In this document: one piece after another, positions 28,342 to 36,293 of the stretch
Numbering within the stretch: the stretch's first letter is position 1
Layout of the letters: each line of letters opens with the position of its first letter
NCBI RefSeq assembly: GCF_021398735.1
Contig: NZ_CP090349.1
Location: 2,176,501-2,240,500 of the forward strand
Direction: 5' to 3'
Source of the DNA: Methylobacterium oryzae
GTDB taxonomy: Bacteria > Pseudomonadota > Alphaproteobacteria > Rhizobiales > Beijerinckiaceae
DNA: 64,000 bases
Notes under the pieces: model-generated
What the model was told of the DNA's origin: nothing
Databases searched by the model: none
The model's input: the letters and a program-made list of their open reading frames with translations, nothing else
Program-made: the position numbers and the translations under genes

Positions 28342-29760
28342 ATGTCAGACCTGCCAGCCTCCGACCTGTCCCCCTTCCGCGATCTCCTCGGCGAGGGCGG
28401 GATCATCACCGATGCCGCCGGCCTGACGCGCTACACCCATGACCAGCGCGCCTTGATGCAGGGGGAAACCCCGGGCGTCCTGCGCCCGCGCACGGTCGAG
28501 GAGGTCCAGGAGATCGTCCGCATCGCGGCGCGCCTCGGCTTCGGCCTCGTGCCCCAAGGCGGCAACACCGGCTACGTCGGCGGCGCCACGCCCGAGCCCG
28601 GCCGCGGGCAGCTCGTGGTGAGCCTTGAGCGGATGAACCGGATACGCTCCGTCGACCCGACCGGCTTCACGCTCGCCTGCGACGCCGGCACGATCCTCGC
28701 GGACGCGCAGGCTGCCGCCGAGGCGGGCGGCTGCCTCCTGCCCCTCAGCCTGGGCGCCGAGGGCAGTTGCCGCCTCGGCGGCAACGTCGGGACCAATGCC
28801 GGCGGCCTGCAGGTTTTGCGCTACGGCATGACCCGCGACCTCGTGCTCGGCCTGGAGGTCGTACTGCCTGACGCCTCGCTGTTCTCCGACATGCGGACGC
28901 TGCGCAAGAACAACATCGGCTACGACCTGAAGCAGCTTTTCGTCGGGGCCGAGGGCACGCTCGGCATCGTCACCGGGGTGGTGCTCAAGCTCTGGCCCGC
29001 CCAGACGAAGCGCGCCACCGCATGGATGCAACTCGCGGCGGGCGCGCCCATCCCTGAGGTGGCGGCCCTGGTCCGGCGGGAAACCTCGGACCTCGCCTCG
29101 ACCTTCGAGCTCATCTCGGCCTCGTCGCTGGCGCTCGTCGCCGACATGCGCGGCACCGAGCTCGGCCTCGCGGCCGGGCCCGGTGGCGCGGTGCTGCTCG
29201 AACTTTCCGCGTCCTCGGAAGGCATCCCCCTCGACGACATCCTCCTTGGCACGTTGGAGGCGCTGATGGAGGCCGGCCACGTCGAGGACGCGGTGTTGGC
29301 CCAGTCGGAGCGGCAGCGGCGCGAGATGTGGACCATCCGCGAGACCATCCCGGAGGCGGAGAAGCACGCCGGCGGGTCTGTGAAGCTCGACATCGCGGTG
29401 CCGACCTCCGCGGTCTCAGCCTTCCTGGCCTCGGCGGGCGCGGTGGTGGAGGCGCAGGCCCCCGGCACGCGCCTGTCGTTCTACGGCCATGTCGGCGACG
29501 GCAACATCCACTTCAACCTCATGGTGCCGTCCGGCCGCGACCGGCTCGCCTTCACGCGGGAAGTGGAGGCGGGCATCGCCCATGCGGTCTACGCGGTGGC
29601 CCTCGACCTCGGTGGAAGCTTCAGCGCCGAGTACGGCATCGGCCGGTTCAAGAGGGACCTGCTGGACCGGTACGGCGACCCGACCCGGCTGGCCCTCCTC
29701 GGCGCGATCAAGCGGGCGGTCGACCCGCGGGGATCGATGAACGCCGGGGCGATGTTGTGA
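28342..29760 (+). CDS. GlcD/D-2-hydroxyacid FAD-dependent dehydrogenase
   Basis: A 472-residue VAO/FAD_binding_4 flavoprotein. The N-terminal PP-loop region has LVPQGGNTGYVGGATPE and LGGNVGTNAGGLQVLRYG. The C-terminal FAD-oxidase domain has FYGHVGDGNIHFNLMVPSG and AEYGIGRFKRDLL. These match D-2-hydroxyglutarate and D-lactate dehydrogenases. It oxidises a D-2-hydroxy acid to a 2-oxo acid, passing electrons to ETF or quinone, and fits with the dehydrogenases upstream. Confidence 0.9.
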   Translation: MSDLPASDLSPFRDLLGEGGIITDAAGLTRYTHDQRALMQGETPGVLRPRTVEEVQEIVRIAARLGFGLVPQGGNTGYVGGATPEPGRGQLVVSLERMNRIRSVDPTGFTLACDAGTILADAQAAAEAGGCLLPLSLGAEGSCRLGGNVGTNAGGLQVLRYGMTRDLVLGLEVVLPDASLFSDMRTLRKNNIGYDLKQLFVGAEGTLGIVTGVVLKLWPAQTKRATAWMQLAAGAPIPEVAALVRRETSDLASTFELISASSLALVADMRGTELGLAAGPGGAVLLELSASSEGIPLDDILLGTLEALMEAGHVEDAVLAQSERQRREMWTIRETIPEAEKHAGGSVKLDIAVPTSAVSAFLASAGAVVEAQAPGTRLSFYGHVGDGNIHFNLMVPSGRDRLAFTREVEAGIAHAVYAVALDLGGSFSAEYGIGRFKRDLLDRYGDPTRLALLGAIKRAVDPRGSMNAGAML

Positions 29761-29907
29761 AAACCGGCCCCGCGGCGGGAGGTTCGGCTCGACGGGACGG
29801 CCCGTGCCCTTCGGTGGATGATGCCGCCGCAGGCTCGGAAACCGGCGACAAATGCCGACCGAATCCGCCACCCTGGGCCATTCTAAAACCAACGAGGAGC
29901 ATGAACG

Positions 29908-30255
29908 GTGGACACGACGCCGAAGCCCGAGACCGTCTACGACACGTTCGCGGCCGTCGACATGCGCGTGGGACGGGTCGTCGACGTGCAGCCGTTCCCG
30001 CGGGCGCGGAACCCGGCCTACAAGGTCGAGGTCGACCTCGGGCCGCTCGGACGGCGCTGGTCCAGCGCCCAGGTCACCAGGTACAAGCCGGAGGAGTTGC
30101 TAGGCTCCCTGGTGGTCGTGGTCCTCAACTTGCCGCCGCGGAACATCGCGGGCTTCCGGTCCGAGGTCCTGATCCTCGGGGCCAGGAACGAGGCGGGCGA
30201 CGTCATCGTCCTCACGCCGCGGTCGGACGTGACTCCCGGCGAACAGGTGTTCTGA
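29908..30255 (+). CDS. csaA: CsaA-like tRNA-binding domain protein
   Basis: A 115-residue protein that is wholly a tRNA-binding (EMAP/Arc1p-type OB) domain. FAAVDMRVGRVVDVQPFPRA, PAYKVEVDLGPLG, and the C-terminal LGARNEAGDVIVLTP with GEQVF match CsaA, described as a chaperone with export-related activity. It starts at a GTG preceded by GAGGAGC. The normal CsaA length is about 110 residues, so it is complete. Confidence 0.88.
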   Translation: MDTTPKPETVYDTFAAVDMRVGRVVDVQPFPRARNPAYKVEVDLGPLGRRWSSAQVTRYKPEELLGSLVVVVLNLPPRNIAGFRSEVLILGARNEAGDVIVLTPRSDVTPGEQVF

Positions 30256-30511
30256 TTTCGGCGATCCGTTCGCCAGGTCGTCCGAGCTGACCGGCTGACC
30301 GGCAACGTCGACGAACGAGATCTTGGACAGGGTTGACCGGGAGGCTGGCGCCCGCCGGTCCTCCCGGCCTTGCAGTCTCGGACCACCGCCTCGGCGGCGA
30401 TATAGCCCGGGGAGTGGTTGCCGGCCCCAGCCACGATGCCGTCGACAGTCGCGCGGATGTTAGCCGGCGGACGACCGGGATCTTCGGCTGCCTTCAGCGC
30501 CCAGCGAAGAG
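30256..30511. other. convergent intergenic region
   Basis: Gap between csaA and the minus-strand DUF488-like gene. One minus-strand frame (about 30340-30500) reads ATVDGIVAGAGNHSPGYIA and AEAVVRDCKAG, which looks protein-like. It has no start or stop that fits a gene; it may be a fragment I cannot name. Confidence 0.35.
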
Positions 30512-31063
30512 CTACCGGGAATGTTGCGAGCCGTCGACGGACGTGACCGCCTCGTGGGGCTGCACGTGCCAGACATGGTCCTCGTCGCCTGCGAGCCCGC
30601 GAAGAGCTTCGTCGAGCACGTCGATCTCGGCCGCGCGATTGACCAGGATGATGACCGACGAGCTGTCGTAAGTGGCGCCGCCCCCGACCTTGTCCATGAG
30701 CACCGTTCGCACGGCCTGCCGACGTTGCCACCGGCCGGCCTGATCCTGCGGAGGCCGCAGGTCGAGCGGCGCCTGCACGTACTCGCAGGACAGGCCTGCG
30801 AGGAGGCGGGACGCCATCGACCGGTTCAGGCCCGGGAGGTCGAAGTAAGGATAGGCACGCGCGTCCAGCACGAGCCTGTACCGGGCCTGCGACACGGCGC
30901 GGGCGAACGTCGCGCCGTGGATGTCGGCCATGGGCAGGCACAGGACGTGGTGAGACGGTCGCAGATCGAAGAGGGAGAGTTGTCGAGGCGTAGGCCTCGT
31001 GAGCTGAAAAACTTCATCGGTGCAGGGGCTTGGCTCGACGAGGCGGAGCATCGTCCTGCTCAT
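30512..31063 (-). CDS. DUF488-like accessory protein coupled to the dCTP deaminase
   Basis: A 183-residue soluble protein starting MSRTMLRLVEPSPCTDEVFQ. The core resembles DUF488: LPMADIHGATFARAV, then YRLVLDARAYPYFDLPGLNR, then CEYVQAPLDL, i.e. a strand with an Arg-rich turn and a second strand as in that family. The function of DUF488 is unknown. Its ATG overlaps the deaminase stop (ATGA), so the two are made together and probably act together. I am confident of the gene, less so of the family name. Confidence 0.75.
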   Translation of the reverse strand: MSRTMLRLVEPSPCTDEVFQLTRPTPRQLSLFDLRPSHHVLCLPMADIHGATFARAVSQARYRLVLDARAYPYFDLPGLNRSMASRLLAGLSCEYVQAPLDLRPPQDQAGRWQRRQAVRTVLMDKVGGGATYDSSSVIILVNRAAEIDVLDEALRGLAGDEDHVWHVQPHEAVTSVDGSQHSR

Positions 31064-32715
31064 GCTTGAAGCTCCCCCAGGCCCGATTCCAGTTCCAGGT
31101 AATGTACCCGGAAGGATGGTGAGTGACCACCCCAAGCCGGTGTCTTGACCCCGAAGTCCCCCGTCGCCTTGTCCTTGTAGTCACGGTCCTTGAGGAAGAC
31201 GCGGGCGTACATCCTTGGGGCCACTCCGACGAAGGGATGGAACAGGACCTTGGGCGCCTTGCGCGGTTGCTCCGCGGTCTCCCGCGCCGGGCCTGGCCTC
31301 TCTAAAGGCTGCGCCTGCGACGGAGGTTCCCAACCCTCCGAGTCCGTGGTTATCGCGTCGCAGTGCAGGGCGATGGCCTGGCTCTTCGGATAGGGCTCGA
31401 TGTACTGGACCTCGTCGATGCCGGCCGCCACGATGTGCCGGGCGCAGTAGTGGCACGGGAAGGTGCTGACGTAGAGCCTGCAGCCTCTCGGCGAGGTGCC
31501 CGTCCTGGCGGCGGCGAGGATAGCGTCCATCTCCGCATGGACCGCGCGGCTGAACTCGATCAGGCCGCCGATCTTGGTGCGGCGGAGCTCGCCCAGGGCC
31601 TGCGGCCGGGTGCGCCCCTCCGACAGGGCGGGGTACTTGTCGATCAGCTCGCCGATGATGGCGTTCTGCTCCCGGTTGCTGCTGCAGAACTTGTCGGGCC
31701 GGTAGGCGCAACGATGGTCCGGCGCCTCGTCGTCGAAGTCGGCCCCGTAGAGGCCGCCACCCGCCTTGGGCACGTCGTTGGCGCCGGTGGAGACCACGTT
31801 CCCACCCGCATCCACGAGCGCCGCGCCGACCTGGCGGGAAAGGCAGGCGCTCCTGAGCTGGGCCGAGTGGGCCTGGTGCATCGCGGTCTCGCCGATCTTC
31901 GGCCGGATGACCTCGGAAGCCGTAAGCATCCGCACCAGCCGCCGCAGCGGTTCATTCATCGCCGTGTTCCGAGGGTCGTTTTGCGCGTCCTTGGAGTTGT
32001 CGACGAAGAAGTCGGCCTCGTGGAAGGTGTCGATGACATGCTGTCCATGGCTCGCGGGCGCGTCGGCGTCACGGGCCATGAAGGCGGAGACGCGGTCGAG
32101 GTTCTCCTGCTTGCCGCGGTCACCGAAGCCGAAAAGGTCCCGGATCAATCGCTTGCGACGCTCGTCCTCCTCGCAGACCACCCCCACCAGGGTGAAGGCG
32201 TCCTGGTAGACGCGGCGCAGGAGTTGGGCCTCGGACGGGTGGCGCAGGGACTCGATGAGGTACGCCCGCGGCTTCCCGTCGATCTCCCCCTCGGGCCTGC
32301 CGCTGGCCGTGGCCCGCACCGCCCGGATGCGCGCCATGATCGCGCGTGCGACGGCGGCGTTGTCCCTGAACGACAGCCGCATCTCGTCGCCGAGGTTCTG
32401 CATGTGCTCGACCCCGTCGAGCGACTTGTGCGCGGTCTCGACGAGGCTGAGGTCCTTGCCGTTCTTTCTCGCCCACGCCTTGATCTCGGTGCTCGCCTTG
32501 AGGATGTGGACCTCGTACGTGCGGTCCCCGACCGCCTGTGTCTCCAGGAACTCCTTGAGGATCATGGCCGCCTGGCCGGAGCCAGACCCTCCCGGTCCGA
32601 CGAAACCGATGAAGAGCTCGTTCGCGAGGTTTTCCGTGAGGTGTTCCTGGCTCGTCGCCCTGGCAGCCGCCGCGGGTGGCCTCGGAACCTGGCGGAGCGA
32701 CTTCAAGGCGGACAT
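31060..32715 (-). CDS. AvcD-type anti-phage dCTP deaminase
   Basis: A 551-residue protein of the anti-phage dCTP deaminase group. The N-terminal half is P-loop kinase-like (ELFIGFVGPGGSGSGQAAM, 33-51), with Gln where the Walker A lysine is expected; YLIESLRHPSEAQLLRRVY is typical of the family. The C-terminal cytidine/dCMP deaminase domain has zinc ligands His393 in AVHAEMDAIL (with catalytic Glu395) and Cys421/Cys424 in STFPCHYCARHIVAAGI. Such enzymes drain dCTP during infection. No neighbouring RNA antitoxin as in Vibrio avcID could be identified by eye. A DUF488-like gene follows with a 4-bp overlap. Confidence 0.9.
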   Translation of the reverse strand: MSALKSLRQVPRPPAAAARATSQEHLTENLANELFIGFVGPGGSGSGQAAMILKEFLETQAVGDRTYEVHILKASTEIKAWARKNGKDLSLVETAHKSLDGVEHMQNLGDEMRLSFRDNAAVARAIMARIRAVRATASGRPEGEIDGKPRAYLIESLRHPSEAQLLRRVYQDAFTLVGVVCEEDERRKRLIRDLFGFGDRGKQENLDRVSAFMARDADAPASHGQHVIDTFHEADFFVDNSKDAQNDPRNTAMNEPLRRLVRMLTASEVIRPKIGETAMHQAHSAQLRSACLSRQVGAALVDAGGNVVSTGANDVPKAGGGLYGADFDDEAPDHRCAYRPDKFCSSNREQNAIIGELIDKYPALSEGRTRPQALGELRRTKIGGLIEFSRAVHAEMDAILAAARTGTSPRGCRLYVSTFPCHYCARHIVAAGIDEVQYIEPYPKSQAIALHCDAITTDSEGWEPPSQAQPLERPGPARETAEQPRKAPKVLFHPFVGVAPRMYARVFLKDRDYKDKATGDFGVKTPAWGGHSPSFRVHYLELESGLGELQA

Positions 32716-33174
32716 CCAGCTTCAATCCCGAAATCGCACGGTTCGCAAGGGAGCGCGACGGGGGTGGCATCTGCCACACCGCTCGGTCCAGCGAAAGCAC
32801 CAAGCGTGTCGATCTCAGGTTAACGCCCGGGCTTAGAAACGCTGTCAGGCCAGGGCGCTCGTCCAAGCGCTCCGGCGGAACGGACCAGCGGTGGATCGGA
32901 CCCGGCCGGCAGCGTCCCTCATGTCCCAGGGTGACGGGGGCGACCGTCTGCCCGGCAGCGTCGCGCGAGTCCCGCCCGGTCAGGGGCCGCCGAAGCAGGA
33001 CATGCGGCTTTGACCGCGCGCAGCCGGCATTCCATGTCGCCGCCGGCCGTTCTTCGGCATCATGCTCCGCGAAGGACGGCTAGAATTCCCGGAGCGACGT
33101 CGACCGCCCCGTCCGGGGCCGGAGGTAACCCTGCGGTCGCGCTCGACGAAACCTCCCGCTCGAAAGGCCGCCCC
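32716..33174. other. divergent intergenic region
   Basis: About 460 bases between the deaminase and the aldehyde dehydrogenase genes. It must carry both promoters; in Vibrio avcID loci an inhibitory RNA sits upstream of the deaminase, so this is where to look for one. I see no clear RNA structure or gene. Confidence 0.45.
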
Positions 33175-34638
33175 ATGCTCACGGAACGCTTGAAGGATCG
33201 GACGCTGCTGGTCGAGCGGGCGTACGTCGGGGGCGCGTGGACCGACGCGGATGGGGGCGAACGCATCCCGGTCGTCGATCCGGCGACGGGTGCCGAGATC
33301 GCGTCCGTTCCGGCGCTCGGCGCCGTCGAGACCGCGCGGGCGGTCGCCGCCGCCGATGGCGCCTTCGAGGCCTGGCGCTCCAAGGCCGCCGGGGAGCGCG
33401 CCGAGATCCTTGAGCGCTGGGCGGCGTCGATGGTCGCCAACGCGGACGATCTCGCGGCCATCATGACGGCCGAGCAGGGCAAGCCCCTCGACGAGGCGCG
33501 GGGCGAGATCCGTTACGGCGCCAGCTTCGCGAAGTGGTTCGGGGAGGAGGCGCGACGCGCCTATGGCGACACCATCCCCGGCCCGACCGCGGACAAGCGC
33601 ATCCTCGTCCTGAAGCAGCCCGTCGGCGTCTCGGCGGCGGTCACGCCGTGGAACTTCCCGACGGCGATGATCACCCGCAAATGCGCGCCGGCGCTAGCGG
33701 CCGGCTGCCCGGTTGTGGTCAAGCCGTCCGAGCTGACGCCGCTGTCCGCCCTCGCGCTCGCGGTCCTCGGCGAGCGGGCCGGCATCCCTCCGGGCGTATT
33801 CAACGTCGTCACCGGCATGCCGCAAGGTATCGGTGGCGAACTGACGGGCAATCCCACGGTCCGCAAGCTGTCGTTCACCGGCTCGACCCGCGTCGGGCAG
33901 CTCCTGATGCGCCAGTGCGCCGACACGGTGAAGCGGGTCAGCTTCGAGCTCGGGGGCAACGCGCCGTTCATCGTGTTCGACGACGCGGACCTCGACCTCG
34001 CCGTCGCCGGCGTGATGGCGAGCAAGTTCCGCAACGCCGGCCAGACCTGCGTCTGCGCCAACCGCATCCTCGTACAGGACGGGATCTTCGACCGGTTCTC
34101 GGAGATGCTCGCCGCCGCCGTGGCGAGGCTGAGGGTCGGCAACGGCTTCCTCGACGGCGTGACCATCGGCCCGGTCATCAATCGCGCCTCGGTCGAGAAG
34201 ATCCGCCACCACGTCGAGGACGCGCTCTCGCGCGGGGCCACGGCCCTGACCGGGGGCATCCCGACCGGCGACGACCAATTCGTCCAGCCGACCGTCCTGA
34301 CAGGCGCGAGCGTCGACATGGTGCTCGCCCGGGAGGAAACCTTCGGCCCCGTCGCGCCGCTGTTCCGGTTCCACGAGGAGCGCGAGGCCATTGAGGTCGC
34401 CAACGCCACCCCTTTCGGGTTGGCGGCCTACTTCTACACGCGCGACCTCAACCGCTCGTGGCGGGTGGCCGAACGATTGGAATTCGGGATGGTCGGGCTG
34501 AACACCGGCACGCTCGCGACAGAGGTGGCCCCCTTCGGAGGCGTCAAGCAATCCGGGATCGGTCGCGAGGGCTCGAAGTACGGACTCGACGAGTACCTGG
34601 AAGCCAAGGCGTTCCATATCGGGGGCCTTTCGGCGTGA
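33175..34638 (+). CDS. NAD(P)-dependent succinate-semialdehyde dehydrogenase-type aldehyde dehydrogenase
   Basis: A 487-residue class I aldehyde dehydrogenase, GabD-like. VTPWNFPTAMITRKCAPALA, KLSFTGSTRVGQ, the general base in FELGGNAPFIVFDDADLD, and catalytic Cys in NAGQTCVCANR are all canonical. The C-terminus EVAPFGGVKQSGIGREGSKYG is typical of GabD. The ATG at 33175 gives the normal family length. It converts succinate semialdehyde or a similar aldehyde to the acid; the true substrate is not certain. The exporter gene follows 57 bp later. Confidence 0.9.
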   Translation: MLTERLKDRTLLVERAYVGGAWTDADGGERIPVVDPATGAEIASVPALGAVETARAVAAADGAFEAWRSKAAGERAEILERWAASMVANADDLAAIMTAEQGKPLDEARGEIRYGASFAKWFGEEARRAYGDTIPGPTADKRILVLKQPVGVSAAVTPWNFPTAMITRKCAPALAAGCPVVVKPSELTPLSALALAVLGERAGIPPGVFNVVTGMPQGIGGELTGNPTVRKLSFTGSTRVGQLLMRQCADTVKRVSFELGGNAPFIVFDDADLDLAVAGVMASKFRNAGQTCVCANRILVQDGIFDRFSEMLAAAVARLRVGNGFLDGVTIGPVINRASVEKIRHHVEDALSRGATALTGGIPTGDDQFVQPTVLTGASVDMVLAREETFGPVAPLFRFHEEREAIEVANATPFGLAAYFYTRDLNRSWRVAERLEFGMVGLNTGTLATEVAPFGGVKQSGIGREGSKYGLDEYLEAKAFHIGGLSA

Positions 34639-34695
34639 TGCCGGCAGCCGCATGGAGCGGCCGTTCGCCGGTCCCCAATTCAGGATACCAAGCTG

Positions 34696-35586
34696 ATGAC
34701 GACGGCATCGCATGCCATGGACAGGCAGGCGGCGGTCCTGGGAGGCGGCGCCATCCTGTTCTCCCAGGCATCGCTGAACCTGGGGGCCGCCCTGGGAAAG
34801 CACCTGTTTCCCGTAGTCGGAGCCGAGGGCGTCGCGGCGTTGCGCGTCGGTCTCGCCGCGGTCCTACTGCTGGCCATCCTCCGCCCGTGGCGTTCGCCGG
34901 TAGGTCGGGGGCACGTCGGCAGCCTCCTGCTCTACGGCACGACGATGGGCATGATGAGCCTGTTCATCTACCAAGCCATCGCCCGCATCCCCATCGGCGT
35001 GGCGACGGCCATCGAGGTGACGGGCCCGTTGAGCATCGTGCTCCTCAATTCCCGGCGTCCCCTCGATTTCCTCTGGCTCGGGGCGGCGGTGTTGGGGTTG
35101 GCGCTGCTGCTGCCGCTCGATACGTCGAAGGCGCTTGACCCCCTCGGCGTGGCGTTCGCGTGCGGTGCGGCCACCTGCTGGGCGCTCTACGTCGTCTCCG
35201 CGCGCAAGGTCTCCGGGCCCCTGGGAAACCGCGCCGTCGCCTGGGGCATGCTCGTCGCCGCGCTGATCGCGCTGCCGTTCGGGGCCGCCAGGGCGGGCGC
35301 GAGCCTGTTCGAACCCAGAATCGTCGCGACCGGGCTCGTCGTCGCGGTCCTGTCCAGCGTGATGCCGTACCTGATTGAGATCGTCGCGATGAACCGCCTC
35401 ACGGCGAGCGTCGTCGGGCTGAGCCTGGGCGCGGCGCCCGCCGCGGGGGCGCTGGTGGGGTTCCTCGTCCTTGGCGAGCGCCTCCTGCCTATCCAAGGGG
35501 TGGCGATCCTATGCATCATCGGGGCGTCGGTCGGCTGTGCCCTGGCATCGTCCTGGTCGAGACAGACCGACATCGACGCGAGGTAG
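34696..35586 (+). CDS. EamA-family exporter, RhtA-like
   Basis: A 296-residue inner-membrane protein with ten hydrophobic helices in two EamA repeats. LGKHLFPVVGAEGVAALR, SLFIYQAIARIPIGVATAIE and ATCWALYVVSARKVSG match the threonine/homoserine exporter RhtA group. It probably exports an amino acid or analogue. It lies just after the aldehyde dehydrogenase on the same strand. Confidence 0.88.
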   Translation: MTTASHAMDRQAAVLGGGAILFSQASLNLGAALGKHLFPVVGAEGVAALRVGLAAVLLLAILRPWRSPVGRGHVGSLLLYGTTMGMMSLFIYQAIARIPIGVATAIEVTGPLSIVLLNSRRPLDFLWLGAAVLGLALLLPLDTSKALDPLGVAFACGAATCWALYVVSARKVSGPLGNRAVAWGMLVAALIALPFGAARAGASLFEPRIVATGLVVAVLSSVMPYLIEIVAMNRLTASVVGLSLGAAPAAGALVGFLVLGERLLPIQGVAILCIIGASVGCALASSWSRQTDIDAR

Positions 35587-36293
35587 GGCCGACCCCGACA
35601 AAGCTGCGCTCACCCTGGCCGAGCGGTCCACTTTTGCGGCAAGCGCAAGCCGTGCCACGCCGACGTTATGTGAGACATGCCCTGCGCCATCGCCGTATCC
35701 CCACTAAGGCGCAGGTGCGGGTTTCCGGCGGCACGGACAAATTGGGCGGACGCGCCGGACGAGGAGTTCAAGTCGCCCGGCCCAGGACCAGGCGGACATC
35801 AGGCTGCCCGCGGTAGATGCAGGGGCCGTGATCGGCGATGGGCGAGACCGCGCATGGTAAGAGCCGGGAACCGAACCGCATCCGATTAAAGCACGATCGA
35901 TTCGCACCTGGGTCCGTCGCGCAAACCTCAATCCACTCCGCGGAGAATGCTGTTTCATGGGGTGGCCATGGGCCTCCGTCAGAATCTGAAGGCGTCCGCA
36001 CAAAAATTCGACCGCCCGCGGACGGCACCTGGGCGCTCAACAAGGCCACCGGCGTGTGTCTCCCCAGAAATACAACGGGCGATGGACACTGGGCGATCCT
36101 GATGGGGGAAACCCCAACTCCCATGGGGCTCGAACCCATGTGGCTAGGGGCATGGGGTGGGCAGGGGGCTCGCCGGTTAAGGTTGCATCCCGACGGAGCT
36201 GGTAGCTAGCCAGCGAACCGCACAGGCTAGGGGCGCGCGGGGCTGAGTGGTGCCGGTCCGGGCGCATATCCGTCCTCCAGCCTGTGCGCGTTG
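35587..36293. other. 700-bp gap at the probable left side of the mobile element
   Basis: No gene can be supported. GC composition drops in places. From about 36095 it contains short CATGGGG-type runs on both strands (CCCATGGGG, CCCATGTGG, GCATGGGGTGGG), like those at 39797-40240. I found no copy of the tRNA-Lys 3' end here, so the left attachment site is not proven. Confidence 0.5.

Noticed and set aside
31363..32823. Long plus-strand frame opposite the dCTP deaminase
   Set aside because: Antisense shadow; no recognisable domain and conflicts with the deaminase motifs.
35587..36293. Left attachment site copy of the tRNA-Lys tail
   Set aside because: GCTCGAACCC near 36128 resembles a T-loop only partly; the surrounding bases do not match the 50-bp fragment.
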